Assembly (NCBI GenBank): GCA_033855775.1
Contig: JAWVFT010000122.1
Coordinates: forward strand, 62,001-126,000
From: DASVTR01 sp033855775
GTDB lineage: Bacteria > Acidobacteriota > Blastocatellia > Pyrinomonadales > Pyrinomonadaceae
Length of the DNA: 64,000 nt
Reading direction: 5' to 3'
Shown: piece by piece, positions 1 through 8,705 of the stretch
Numbering within the stretch: position 1 is the first letter of the stretch
Layout: each line of letters starts with the position of its first letter
The notes under the pieces: generated by a model
Databases searched by the model: none
Told to the model about the DNA's origin: nothing
What the model saw: only the letters and a program-made list of their open reading frames with translations
Made by a program: the position numbers and the translations under genes

Positions 1-1
1 C

Positions 2-215
2 TGCGCAACGCATCTCAAGCTCTGCGCAGCCCTTCTCTGACACTGCGCAACGCATCTCCGCACGTGCGCAGCCAATCTCTACGCCTGCGCAATGCTTCTC
101 AGGGCGTGCGCGACGCTTCTTTGCGCTTGCGCGGCCCTTCTCTGGCGTTGCGCGGCGCTTCTCAAACGCTGCGCGATGCGTCGTAAACGTCGCGCGATGC
201 GTCGTTCGCTTTCGG
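2..215. repeat. 21-bp tandem repeat, about ten units, at the left window edge
   Basis: Units of exactly 21 bp begin with TGCGCAACGC-like cores at positions 2, 23, 44, 65, 86, 107, 128, 149, 170 and 191. Variation lies mostly in the last six bases of each unit. Because 21 is a multiple of three, every reading frame through the array is a heptad repeat. On the minus strand one frame gives units like RRIAQRL, and another gives units ending in C-A or R-A. The array may continue beyond the window. Confidence 0.85.
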
Positions 216-237
216 CAATGCTTCGCTGGCTGCTCAT
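79..237 (-). CDS. possible 52-aa heptad-repeat ORF, probably a broken repeat reading frame
   Basis: An ATG at 237 opens a 52-codon frame of Arg/Ala/Ile/Leu heptads (for example RRIARRL RRIAQRL) that would make a basic amphipathic helix. It stops at a TAG (81-79) where sister units carry CAG or CAC. Beyond the TAG the same heptad frame stays open to the window edge. It lies in the same frame as the methyltransferase that ends at 313, 75 bp upstream of the ATG. No clear ribosome binding site is visible. Expression is doubtful; it may be a decayed coding repeat or simply an open frame inside tandem DNA. Confidence 0.25.
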   Translation of the reverse strand: MSSQRSIAESERRIARRLRRIAQRLRSAAQRQRRAAQAQRSVAHALRSIAQA

Positions 238-312
238 GATGCTTCGTTCGCTCCTCCCGGACGCTTCGTGCGCGGCGCGGGCTGTGTGCGACCCGCGCCG
301 CGCCGCCTTTGA

Positions 313-1473
313 TTACCGCCGCGCCGCTTCGATGATGCTGTAGGGCGAGGCGGTCTGCGTGATGCCCGTCAACTCGAAGCCTGCGCGCTGGAAGAGGTCT
401 GCGTACTCGGCCTTTGTGCGTTCGCAGCCGCCCGTGAAGAGCAGCATTTCGAGGTCTATAATCTTGCCGGGGCCGGGTTCGTTGCCGTCAGGCACAACCA
501 TCTCGACCAGCAACACTCTATCGCCCGCGCGCATCACGCGATGGCAGTTGCGTAGAATCCTGAGCGCCAGTTCATCGTTCCAATCGTGGATGATGTGCTT
601 CATGATGTAGGCGTCGCCGCCTACAGGCACGGCCTCGAAGAAGTCGCCGGTCACAGTCTCGCAGCGTTCGCTGACGCCTTCGGCTGAGAGCAAAGCGGGC
701 GCGTCCTTTATCACGGAAGGAACGTCGAAGAGGATGCCTTTCATCCCCGGATTCGCTTTCAGAATCGCGCTGATGAGCCGCCCGTGGCCGCCCGCGACAT
801 CAACGATGCGCTCGATGTTTGAGAAATCATAGCCCGCGACAATCGCTTCGACGACCGACGCGCTCAAGCTCGTCATCGCATTGTTAAAGACCCGTGCGTC
901 TTCGGGGTGGTCGTTCAAGTAAGGGAAGACAGGCTGGCCGAAGACGTTATCAAACGATGGCCGCCCGGTCTGCACGCTGTACATGATGTCGTGCCACGGG
1001 CGCATGTGCCAGCCTTCGCCCATGTAGATAGCCGTCGCGCGCAACGAGCCGGGAGCGTCCGTCAGCAACGTCTCCGCCAGCGGCGTCATGCCGAAAACAT
1101 TCGGGTCTGTCTCCGAAAAAATGCCAGCGCCCGCCAGAGCGCGCAACACTCTGTAGAGCGAACGCGCGTCAACGCCCGTTTCCTGCGCCAACTGCGCGCT
1201 GCTCTTCGGCCTGTTCCGCAACAAGTCCGCGATACCGAGCTTGGCCGCGACGTAAATCGCCTGCGAGTTCATAAAACTCAAAATCATCTGCGTCATCAAA
1301 GCCCCCGGCGGCAACAACGCCGCAGGCGGCTGCGACTGCCCTGCCGTTGACCCTTGCTGCGTCGCCGTTGACTCTTGCTGCGTCGCCGTTGCCCTTTGCT
1401 CCGCTGCCGTAGACTGCGGCGGCATCTCCGTTGAATGTTGCTGCGTTTCCGTTGACTGTTGCGTAGCGCTCAT
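313..1473 (-). CDS. SAM-dependent O-methyltransferase (acetylserotonin/hydroxyneurosporene type)
   Basis: The protein has a winged-helix dimerisation domain (about residues 58-150, starting LMTQMILSFMNSQAIYVAAK) followed by a plant-type O-methyltransferase domain. The SAM-binding motif VDVAGGHGRL is near residue 224, and the HDWND segment near residue 296 contains the family's catalytic histidine. The family methylates hydroxyl groups of small aromatic or polyketide-like molecules; the substrate cannot be read from sequence. The first roughly 55 residues are not part of the family fold. They are a Thr/Gln/Ser-rich heptad repeat (TQQxSTx) coded by 21-bp units. I chose the ATG at 1473 because AGAGG lies 11 bases upstream; a TTG at 1482 is in frame but sits only 2 bases from that AGAGG. 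The enzyme may also start near residue 60. Confidence 0.85.
   Translation of the reverse strand: MSATQQSTETQQHSTEMPPQSTAAEQRATATQQESTATQQGSTAGQSQPPAALLPPGALMTQMILSFMNSQAIYVAAKLGIADLLRNRPKSSAQLAQETGVDARSLYRVLRALAGAGIFSETDPNVFGMTPLAETLLTDAPGSLRATAIYMGEGWHMRPWHDIMYSVQTGRPSFDNVFGQPVFPYLNDHPEDARVFNNAMTSLSASVVEAIVAGYDFSNIERIVDVAGGHGRLISAILKANPGMKGILFDVPSVIKDAPALLSAEGVSERCETVTGDFFEAVPVGGDAYIMKHIIHDWNDELALRILRNCHRVMRAGDRVLLVEMVVPDGNEPGPGKIIDLEMLLFTGGCERTKAEYADLFQRAGFELTGITQTASPYSIIEAARR
1321..1467 (-). repeat. 21-bp coding repeat in the methyltransferase N-terminus
   Basis: Seven imperfect 21-bp units encode heptads: TQQSTE, TQQHSTE, MPPQSTA, AEQRATA, TQQESTA, TQQGSTA, GQSQPPA. On the plus strand the cores read as variants of GTTGCCGTTGACTCTTGCTGC. 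The repeat ends just before the conserved methyltransferase domain, so it is an added disordered leader. Confidence 0.85.
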
Positions 1474-1531
1474 TTTCGTCAAGACCTCTACTCTGGATTG
1501 TTTGTAAGTTGTCGTTAAAAGAGAGCGCGCG

Positions 1532-1867
1532 TCAGGCAGCTGCCCTGAGCGGCGCAGGCTGCGCGCGTCGCGCGGGCATCACCCTGACCGTCTCGCCCGC
1601 GCCCCGGTAAAGCTCCGCCAAAGGCGACGCCTGCTCGTAGTAGTACGGCCCCGTCATCTCCCACGTCTGCGTGTTGAAGCGACGATGCGCGCCGCATTCC
1701 ATGCAAACGCGATACGAACTTGCGCGCAAAGTGAGGGGGCGGCTCATCTCCCTGTGCCAGCACCCGAAGATGCGCGTCAACCATGACGCCGAAGCCTCTC
1801 CCGCCCGCGACCACTCGACGCCCGCGCCCATGCTCGCCTGTTTCAATGTTGCTGTTACTGCCTGCAT
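1532..1867 (-). CDS. conserved small hypothetical protein with a CxxC pair
   Basis: This is a 111-aa protein of unknown function. Its centre, FGCWHREMSRPLTLRASSYR then VCMECGAHRRFN, has one early Cys and a CxxC pair that could bind a metal, followed by TWEMTGPYYYE. I recall similar short proteins in acidobacterial genomes but cannot confirm this here. I chose the ATG at 1867 because AGG lies 8 bases upstream within AGGCAGGTGATTAAG; a GTG at 1876 is in frame but overlaps that site. It is followed by no same-strand gene for 50 bp and lies between the methyltransferase and another small gene on the same strand. Confidence 0.6.
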   Translation of the reverse strand: MQAVTATLKQASMGAGVEWSRAGEASASWLTRIFGCWHREMSRPLTLRASSYRVCMECGAHRRFNTQTWEMTGPYYYEQASPLAELYRGAGETVRVMPARRAQPAPLRAAA

Positions 1868-1926
1868 CTTAATCACCTGCCTGTGCCGCTCTCAGTGGCG
1901 GCGTTGATGTTCCAAAACCTCGAATC

Positions 1927-2229
1927 TTATGTGGCCTGCGCGACATGATTCTCGCCCGATAGCCATGCGAAGAACCTGCGCGCGAAACTCTCCTGCCGCG
2001 GCCTGCGAAGCTGTCGCAATTCCTGCCGCCAAGCGTCGTTGACCATCTGCTTAAATGTCAGATACTCGCGCTCGGTCATCCGCGCGCAAGTCTCTTCGTC
2101 AATGCGTTCGACCGCGCTCGCCCCGTCGCAGATGGCGTAGACGAAGGCTCCCACCGGAAGAGCAGACGGCGCCGCGGCCACAGCAAATGTCATCCGTCCC
2201 GCCTCGCCCATCGCATAAATTAGCTGCAT
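1927..2229 (-). CDS. small hypothetical protein
   Basis: This is a 100-aa protein I do not recognise. The N-terminal half is hydrophobic and small-residue rich (TFAVAAAPSALPVGAFVYAI); the C-terminal half is charged and helical (EREYLTFKQMVNDAWRQELR). The ATG at 2229 has a strong ribosome binding site, GGGGAGG, about 8 bases upstream, which is the best evidence that it is real. It points away from the sigma-factor gene at 2439, so the 209-bp gap should hold divergent promoters. Confidence 0.55.
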   Translation of the reverse strand: MQLIYAMGEAGRMTFAVAAAPSALPVGAFVYAICDGASAVERIDEETCARMTEREYLTFKQMVNDAWRQELRQLRRPRQESFARRFFAWLSGENHVAQAT

Positions 2230-2335
2230 CGTCTCTTCCTCCCCGTCGAAATTGGCGTTTCTTAACGCTTCATCTAACTAACGCGAATTTTCCCGCCCAA
2301 CTCAATCAGCGCCTTCGGATTTTTTCCGGCGCTTC

Positions 2336-2344
2336 TGGTACAAT
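2336..2344 (+). promoter_or_regulatory. probable extended -10 element upstream of the sigma-factor gene
   Basis: TGGTACAAT fits the extended -10 pattern TGnTATAAT with one mismatch. It lies about 95 bp upstream of the start codon at 2439. The best -35 candidate, TTCGGA at 2314-2319, is weak, which suits an extended -10 promoter. Confidence 0.4.
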
Positions 2345-2438
2345 GTGTTTTCCAATGAAGATTTGACGTTGCCCAAGGACAATTCTTATCTTCCCAAATG
2401 TCGGCACAGAGTCAGAAAGATTTCGCGCGAGACGCTGT

Positions 2439-3014
2439 ATGACACCCCCTCATACGCAAGAAGTTACACAACTGCTAGCCAAACTGAGCCACGGCGACCG
2501 GACAGCGCTCGATGAATTGCTGCCGCTCGTCTATGACGAGTTGCGTCGTCTCGCCGACCGCTACCTGCGGCGCGAACGCTCAGACCACACACTGCAAGCC
2601 ACTGCCCTCGTCAACGAAGCTTACCTGCGGCTCGTTGACCAGAACGTCCCGTGGCAAAATCGCGCCCACTTTTTCGGCGTCGCCGCAGAGATGATGCGCC
2701 GCATCCTTGTTGACCACGCGCGCAGTCATCAGGCGCAAAAGCGCGGCTCCGGTGGCGTCAAACTCTCGCTCGACGAAGCCATCAACATGTCGGACGAACG
2801 AGCCACAGACTTAATCTCGCTCGACGAAGCCCTGACCGCGCTCGCCGCCTTCGATCCACAAAAGAGCCGCCTCGTCGAACTGCGCTTCTTCGCCGGGCTC
2901 TCCATCGAAGAGACGGCCAAAGTCCTCGGCGTCGGCACCGCCACCGTCATCCGTCAATGGCGCACGGCCAAGGCTTGGCTATATCACGAAGTGAGCAAAA
3001 GCAGTGACGAGTGA
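2439..3014 (+). CDS. ECF-type RNA polymerase sigma factor (Sig-70_X6 / TIGR02999-like)
   Basis: This 191-aa protein has region 2 at about residues 25-95 (ALVNEAYLRLVDQ, NRAHFFGVAAEMMRRILVDHAR) and region 4 at about residues 130-185, ending in a helix-turn-helix (SIEETAKVLGVGTATVIRQW). The HFFGVAAEMMRRILVDHAR signature is typical of the sigma factors that Acidobacteriota pair with giant Ser/Thr kinases; such a kinase starts at 3525. It probably switches on a regulon under kinase control. The last residues (SKSSDE) and the stop are coded by the heptamer repeat that fills the spacer, so the original C-terminus was probably replaced. The ATG has no strong ribosome binding site. Confidence 0.9.
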   Translation: MTPPHTQEVTQLLAKLSHGDRTALDELLPLVYDELRRLADRYLRRERSDHTLQATALVNEAYLRLVDQNVPWQNRAHFFGVAAEMMRRILVDHARSHQAQKRGSGGVKLSLDEAINMSDERATDLISLDEALTALAAFDPQKSRLVELRFFAGLSIEETAKVLGVGTATVIRQWRTAKAWLYHEVSKSSDE

Positions 3015-3022
3015 CAAGTGAC
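2997..3022 (+). repeat. 26-bp direct repeat, left copy, at the sigma-factor stop codon
   Basis: The 26 bases here, built from the heptamers TGACGAG and TGACAAG after AAAAGCAG, recur identically at 3427-3452. The two copies flank the four-helix-bundle gene. Each copy supplies the stop codon of the gene before it, in a different reading frame. Confidence 0.85.
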
Positions 3023-3437
3023 AAGTGACGAGTTAAAAGCAAAGAGTGATGAGCGAGAAGTGACGAAGGATGAGTTAAAAGCAGGTGGTTACCAAGATTT
3101 GCTGGTGTGGCAAAAGGGAATAAGCTTAGTAAAACAGATATACATTTTAACCGGTGAATTTCCTGCGGATGAAAAGTTTGGTCTGACTTCGCAAATGCGG
3201 CGCGCGGCAGTCTCGATTCCGTCGAACATAGCCGAAGGACAAGCTCGACACACGACGGGCGAGTTTATTCAATTTATTTCGTATGCCGAAGGCTCTGTTG
3301 CGGAACTGAATACGCAACTCGTCATTGCGATTGAACCAGGCTATTGCGCACAGTCAAAGGCCAACGACTCTTTCGGGTTGATTGCAGAATTAAGGAAAAT
3401 GCTCAACGCGCTAAGACGAGCGATGCAAAAGCAGTGA
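3018..3437 (+). CDS. four-helix-bundle protein (S23/IVS-encoded family, PF05635-like)
   Basis: This 139-aa protein matches the four-helix-bundle family first seen in insertions of 23S rRNA genes: YQDLLVWQKGISLVKQIYIL, FGLTSQMRRAAVSIPSNIAEG and TTGEFIQFISYAEGSVAELN are its conserved blocks. Its function is unknown; members form small oligomeric bundles. The first 25 residues (TSDELKAKSDEREV...) are translated from heptamer repeats and are not part of the fold. The GTG at 3018 gives the longest frame; a GTG at residue 15 is an alternative. It sits between a sigma factor and its presumed partner kinase and is AT-richer than both, flanked by identical repeats, as though inserted. Confidence 0.8.
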   Translation: MTSDELKAKSDEREVTKDELKAGGYQDLLVWQKGISLVKQIYILTGEFPADEKFGLTSQMRRAAVSIPSNIAEGQARHTTGEFIQFISYAEGSVAELNTQLVIAIEPGYCAQSKANDSFGLIAELRKMLNALRRAMQKQ

Positions 3438-3515
3438 CGAGTGACAAGTGACGAGTGATAAGTTAAAGCCAATCAACGGTCGCGGCTCATCACTTGTTCC
3501 TGCTCGTCACTTGTC
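3427..3515 (+). repeat. heptamer-repeat spacer before the giant kinase gene
   Basis: It begins with the right copy of the 26-bp direct repeat (3427-3452). TGACGAG/TGACAAG units on the left are complemented by CTCGTCA/CTTGTCA units on the right, so the spacer can fold into an imperfect hairpin just before the ATG at 3525. Confidence 0.75.
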
Positions 3516-3524
3516 ACTATTCTT

Positions 3525-6500
3525 ATGACCCCTGAGAGGTGGAGAAAAGTCGAAGAGGTCTTCGAGTCGGCGCTGGAGCGGGCGCCGGAGGAGCGGTCTG
3601 CGTACCTGACGAACGTCTGCGCCGACGACGAACCGTTGCGCCAGCAGGTCGAGACGCTCATCGCCTCTTACGAGAAAGCAGGGAGCTTTATCGAAGAGCC
3701 TGCGATGGGGATAGCCGTGCTGCCGGACACCTTGGTGGACGAAACGGTTAGCACGATTATCGGGCGACGGCTCGGCTCTTACAAGATTGTCCGCGAAATC
3801 GGGCGCGGCGGCATGGGTTCGGTCTATCTGGCGATGAGGGCCGACGACGAGTTTCAAAAGCGCGTCGCCATCAAGCTCATCAAGCGCGGGATGGACACGG
3901 ACTTTATCATCCGCCGCTTTCGCAACGAGCGACAGATTCTGGCCTCGCTCGACCATCCGAACATCGCGCGCCTCCTGGACGGCGGCACGACCGAAGACGG
4001 CTTGCCCTACTTCGTCATGGAGTTTGTCGAAGGGCAGCCGATTCATCACTACTGCGATACGCAGAAACTCTCGACCGTGGAGCGCCTGCGCCTCTTCGTC
4101 AAAGCCTGTCAGGCGGTCGAGTACGCGCACAACAATCTCATCATCCACCGCGACTTGAAGCCGAGCAATATTCTCGTCACGGCTGAAGGCACGCCGAAGC
4201 TGCTCGACTTCGGCATCGCCAAGATTCTCAATCCTGAGATTGCTTCGCAGACCTTAGACCCGACGACCGCCGCGCTCCGCCTGATGACGCCCGAATACGC
4301 CAGCCCCGAACAGGTGCGCGGCTTTCCCGCCATGACCGGCTCGGATGTCTACAGCCTCGGCGTCCTGCTCTACGAACTCCTGACCGGCCATCGCCCGTAT
4401 CGTCTCTACAATCGCCTGCCCGAAGAGATTGCCCGCGTCATCTGCGAGGAAGAACCCGAAAGGCCGAGCGTCGTCATCAATCGCATCGAGCATATCCCGC
4501 TCGGCAACGGCTCTTACAAAGTCGAGGTGACGCCCGAATCCGTCAGCCGCACGCGCGACGGCACGCCCGACAAGCTGCGCCGCCAACTCGTCGGCAATAT
4601 AGATAACATCATCCTCAAGGCTCTGCGCAAAGAGCCGCAGCGACGCTATAGCACGGTCGGGGAGTTTGCCGAAGACATTCGCCGTCATCTCGAAGGCCAA
4701 CCCGTGTCGGCCCCGGCCTACTTCATCGCCGCGCGCACGGAATATGAGATGAGCGACACGCCTACGGGGTCGCGCGCCATCGCCGTCTTGCCCTTCAAGA
4801 TGCTGCGGCAGGAAGAGAAGACGGACGAATATCTGGGCCTCGGCATGGCCGACGCCATCATCACGAAGCTGAGCAACATTCGCCGCATCATCGTTCGCCC
4901 GACCAGTTCCGTGCTCAAGTACGCGAGCGGCGACTCTGACCTCCTCGCCGCAGGGCATGAACTCGATGTCGGCTTCGTGCTCGACGGTCGCATCCAGCGC
5001 GCCGCAGACCGCGTGCGCGTCACAGTCCAGTTGATTCGCGTGCGCGACGGAGCGCCGCTCTGGGCCGCGAAGTTTGACGAGAAGTTTACGGACATCTTCA
5101 CGGTCGAAGACTCTATCTCCGGCCAGGTGGCGCAGGCTTTGATACCGAAGCTGAGCGGCGAAGAGCAGCAACTTTTGAGCAAGCGCGAGACGGAAAACGC
5201 GCAGGCGTATCAGGCTTATCTCAAGGGCCGCTACTACTGGAACACTTACACGGAAGAAGGATTGGCTCAGGCCATCTTTCATTTCATGGAAGCGATTGAG
5301 GAAGACCCTGAGTATGCGCAGGCTTACGCGGGGGTCGCGGACTACTACAACTTTCTGGGCGTCTGGGGCGTGCTGCCGCCGAAGGAATCTTTCGCCGCCG
5401 CCAAGAACGCCGCTGGCAAGGCTCTTGAGATAGACAGCAACCTCGCCGAGGCGCATACCTCTCTGGCCTTCTCGCTGCTCGCCTACGATTGGGACTGGGA
5501 GACAGCCGAAGCCGAGTTCAAACGAGCCATCGCCCTCAATCCGAGCTATGCGACGGCGCATCAATGGTACGCTTACCTTGCCGGGGCGCAGGGCCGCCAC
5601 GCCGACGCCATCACGGAGATTGAGTACGCCCAACGGCTCGACCCGCTCTCGCCCGTCATCGCCACGTCCGCCGGTCTCATCTTCTATAACGCGCGGCAGT
5701 ACGACCGCAGCCTCGAAGAGTTAGAGAAGGCTTTGGAGATTGACGGTCGCTACTTCGTCACGTATCAAGGCTTCGCTTTCTGCTACGCGCAAAAGGGGCG
5801 TTTCGACGAAGCTCTCGTGGCGGCGCGCAAAGCCGTCGCCATCTCGTCGCGTAATCCGCTGGCCTTGTGGGCGCTCGGCTTCGTGCTGGCGGTCGCGGGG
5901 CGCGCGGACGAAGCGCGCGAAGTCCTCGGCGAGATGGAAGAGTTGCGACAGAAGCGTTACGTCTCGCCTTACTACATAGCGATGATTCACGCCGGATTAG
6001 GCGAGCGCGACGAAGCCTTCAACTGGCTCGAAAAGGCTTACGAAGACCGCGACTGGTGGCTGCTCTGGCTGCGCGTCGAGCCGTTCATAGACGAGTTGCG
6101 CTCCGACCCGCGCTTTCAAAATCTGCTCCGGCGCGTCGCGCACGACGAAGCGGAGACGGCCCGCATCACCGTTCATGAAACCAACAGCGACAAGCAATCG
6201 CCCGACACAGGAGAGACGCGCGGCGGCGATGAACGCAAAGGTTGGTGGCCTCCGCGCCCGCAGCTTATCGGAGCCGGGGCCGCGCTCCTTGCGCTCCTTG
6301 GCATCACGGTCGTCTTCATCCTCTTCATGCGTTCGTCCGGCAAGGGCACGGGCGTGACGAGGCTGACGACCGATGCCGCCGCGGACGTGCAGCCGCGCTG
6401 GTCGCCGGACATGAGCCGCATCGCGTTCGCCAGCGCGCGCGACGGCAAGTATGAAATTTACACGATGGACAGAGACGGCAAGAGCCTTCAGCGCTTGACC

Positions 6501-8570
6501 TTCAACTCGGTGGACGACTTCATGCCCGCATGGTCGCCCGACGGGCAGAAGATTGCCTTCACCAGCAAGCGCGACGGCAACGATGAAATCTATGTGATGA
6601 ACGCCGACAGCAGCAATCAGGAGAACCTCACGAAGCACCCGGCGGACGATAGCCGCCCCGCTTGGTCGCCAGACGGGCGCAAGCTCGTCTTCACCAGCAA
6701 TCGCGGCGAAGACCCTGCCAACTTCGACTTGTATATGGTGGATGCGGACGGCGGCAATCCTGTGCGGCTGACGACGGACGTGGGCTTCGATAGCGACCCC
6801 GCATGGTCGCCAGACGGGCGCAAGATTGCTTTCAGCAGCAAGCGCACAGGCAACTTTGAAGTCTATGTGATGAACACGGACGGCAGCCAGCAGGCCAACA
6901 TCTCTCATAACTCTTCTTACAACGGCAAGCCCGCGTGGTCGCCCGACGGAAAGCAGATTGCTTTCACCAGCAATCGCACCACCAAGTTTGAAATCTTCCT
7001 GATGGCTCCCGACGGCAGCAACCAGCGACAGTTGACCGACACGGGCGTGACCAACGACGAGCCTTCATGGTCGCGCGACGGCAGCGAGATTGTTTACCAG
7101 AGCGAGCGCGAGGGCAACAACGACATCTACATGATGAGCGCAAGCATTGGAGAGACGCGCCCCGCCGCCGCAGACCCCGTTGCCAGAGCGGGCGCGCGCT
7201 CCATCGCCGTGCTCCCTTTTCGCACCATCGGGGCGGACGAAGACAAGCCGTACGGGACAGGGCTGGCCGATTTGTTAATCACCAGGCTGACGCAGTTGAA
7301 GAGGATAACGGTGCGCCCGTCGAGCGAAGTCCGGGCGTATCTTAATTCGACGACCGAGCCGCGCGAGATTGGCCGCGTGCTCGGCGTCGAGTGCGTGTTG
7401 GACGGCGAGGTGACGCAGCTTGACGACCGGATTCAAGTGACGGCCCGCCTCTTCAGCGTGGCGGAGGGAAGCCTGCTCTGGTCGCAAAAGTTTGACCAGA
7501 AGATTTCAGACATGCAGACCGTGCAGGACGCTATTTCGGACAGGGTTGTCCGCGAGATGAAACTCGAATTGACGACCGACGAAAAGAGCAAGATGGCCAA
7601 GCACTACACGGAGAACGGCGAGGCTTACCAGCTTTATCTCGTCGGGCGTTATCATGCGGGCAGTCGCACGGCTGAAGGCTTGCGGCAGGCGATTCGCTAC
7701 TTCGAGGACGCCATCAGGAAAGACCAGAACTACGCGCTGGCCTTCGCGGGCCTCGCCGACGCCTACGGGCTGCTCGCGCTCTACGAAGCGCTGCCGCCGC
7801 AGGAATCTTTTCTCAAGTCGAAGGAAGCGGCTCTGAAGGCTCTGGAACTCGACAACACGCTGGCCGAAGCTCATACCTCTTTGGCCTACGTCAAGCTCTA
7901 CTACGACCGCGACCTCATCGGCTCCGACGAAGAGTTTAAGAAAGCCATCGAGCTTAATCCAAACTACGCCACCGCGCATCACTGGCGCGCTCTCGCTCTT
8001 TCGGCCAGCGGCAAATTCGATGACGCGCTGACCGAGATAAAACGCGCGCAGGAGATTGACCCGACCTCGCTCATCATCAACACAGCGCTCGGCGACATCT
8101 ACTTTCTGGCGAACAAGTACGACCAGGCCATCGAGCAATGCCGCAAGACCATCGAGATGAACCCGAAGTTTACTCCGGCTCACACCATCCTGCGGCAGGC
8201 TTACGAGAAGAAGCTGATGTTCAACGAAGCCCTCGCAGAGTTTCAAAAAGAGAGCGAGCTATCGGGCGGCAGCCTCGGCATGAAAGCCAAGCTCGGCCAC
8301 GTCTACGCCGCCACGGGCAAGCGTGCCGAAGCTCTCGGAGTCGTCAATGAACTGCTGGCCCTGCGCAAGCGGCAGTTCATACAGGCTTACGAAATCGCGC
8401 AAATCTACGCCATGCTCGGCGAGCAGGAGCAGGCTCTCGAATGGATTGCCAAAGCGGGCGAAGAACACTCTTTCGGCGTCGCCTTCGCCGCCGTTGACCC
8501 CGACCTCGAAAAGCTGCGCGACAATCCGCAGTTCCAGGACTTGCTCAAACGCCTCGGCCTCCGTCCATAG
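3525..8570 (+). CDS. giant Ser/Thr protein kinase with two TolB-like/TPR modules, a membrane segment and PD40 repeats
   Basis: This is a 1681-aa protein. Residues 1-60 (MTPERWRKVEEVFESAL...) are the leader usual in acidobacterial kinases paired with ECF sigma factors. The kinase domain (about 84-390) is complete: GRGGMG loop, VAIK lysine K117, HRDLKPSN, DFG. A TolB-N-like domain (about 418-540, AIAVLPFKM) and TPRs (about 555-880) follow, then one hydrophobic segment (about 913-935). Beyond it lie six PD40 beta-propeller repeats (about 943-1210, AWSPDGxKIAFTS), a second TolB-like domain (about 1225) and more TPRs to the end. With the kinase inside the cell, the second half should be outside the inner membrane. 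It is probably a transmembrane sensor for the sigma factor at 2439. The start lacks a clear ribosome binding site. Confidence 0.92.
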   Translation: MTPERWRKVEEVFESALERAPEERSAYLTNVCADDEPLRQQVETLIASYEKAGSFIEEPAMGIAVLPDTLVDETVSTIIGRRLGSYKIVREIGRGGMGSVYLAMRADDEFQKRVAIKLIKRGMDTDFIIRRFRNERQILASLDHPNIARLLDGGTTEDGLPYFVMEFVEGQPIHHYCDTQKLSTVERLRLFVKACQAVEYAHNNLIIHRDLKPSNILVTAEGTPKLLDFGIAKILNPEIASQTLDPTTAALRLMTPEYASPEQVRGFPAMTGSDVYSLGVLLYELLTGHRPYRLYNRLPEEIARVICEEEPERPSVVINRIEHIPLGNGSYKVEVTPESVSRTRDGTPDKLRRQLVGNIDNIILKALRKEPQRRYSTVGEFAEDIRRHLEGQPVSAPAYFIAARTEYEMSDTPTGSRAIAVLPFKMLRQEEKTDEYLGLGMADAIITKLSNIRRIIVRPTSSVLKYASGDSDLLAAGHELDVGFVLDGRIQRAADRVRVTVQLIRVRDGAPLWAAKFDEKFTDIFTVEDSISGQVAQALIPKLSGEEQQLLSKRETENAQAYQAYLKGRYYWNTYTEEGLAQAIFHFMEAIEEDPEYAQAYAGVADYYNFLGVWGVLPPKESFAAAKNAAGKALEIDSNLAEAHTSLAFSLLAYDWDWETAEAEFKRAIALNPSYATAHQWYAYLAGAQGRHADAITEIEYAQRLDPLSPVIATSAGLIFYNARQYDRSLEELEKALEIDGRYFVTYQGFAFCYAQKGRFDEALVAARKAVAISSRNPLALWALGFVLAVAGRADEAREVLGEMEELRQKRYVSPYYIAMIHAGLGERDEAFNWLEKAYEDRDWWLLWLRVEPFIDELRSDPRFQNLLRRVAHDEAETARITVHETNSDKQSPDTGETRGGDERKGWWPPRPQLIGAGAALLALLGITVVFILFMRSSGKGTGVTRLTTDAAADVQPRWSPDMSRIAFASARDGKYEIYTMDRDGKSLQRLTFNSVDDFMPAWSPDGQKIAFTSKRDGNDEIYVMNADSSNQENLTKHPADDSRPAWSPDGRKLVFTSNRGEDPANFDLYMVDADGGNPVRLTTDVGFDSDPAWSPDGRKIAFSSKRTGNFEVYVMNTDGSQQANISHNSSYNGKPAWSPDGKQIAFTSNRTTKFEIFLMAPDGSNQRQLTDTGVTNDEPSWSRDGSEIVYQSEREGNNDIYMMSASIGETRPAAADPVARAGARSIAVLPFRTIGADEDKPYGTGLADLLITRLTQLKRITVRPSSEVRAYLNSTTEPREIGRVLGVECVLDGEVTQLDDRIQVTARLFSVAEGSLLWSQKFDQKISDMQTVQDAISDRVVREMKLELTTDEKSKMAKHYTENGEAYQLYLVGRYHAGSRTAEGLRQAIRYFEDAIRKDQNYALAFAGLADAYGLLALYEALPPQESFLKSKEAALKALELDNTLAEAHTSLAYVKLYYDRDLIGSDEEFKKAIELNPNYATAHHWRALALSASGKFDDALTEIKRAQEIDPTSLIINTALGDIYFLANKYDQAIEQCRKTIEMNPKFTPAHTILRQAYEKKLMFNEALAEFQKESELSGGSLGMKAKLGHVYAATGKRAEALGVVNELLALRKRQFIQAYEIAQIYAMLGEQEQALEWIAKAGEEHSFGVAFAAVDPDLEKLRDNPQFQDLLKRLGLRP

Positions 8571-8705
8571 CTTCCGGCTCAAGGCAATAATTCTCGCCGC
8601 GCTTTCATCGCTTCCCTTGCTGCAAACTTTTCCTGTGCCGTGTCTGGTCAACAGCGACGGGCGTGCTCTACAATGCGCCCATCTCTCTTTTCCCGAAGAA
8701 CGTTG

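Noticed and set aside
92..343. Plus-strand open frame rich in Leu, Arg and Cys
   Set aside because: It is the plus-strand reading of the 21-bp repeat; it has no ribosome binding site and overlaps the end of the methyltransferase.
4254..5633. 459-codon open frame opposite the giant kinase
   Set aside because: Antisense shadow of the kinase and first TPR module.
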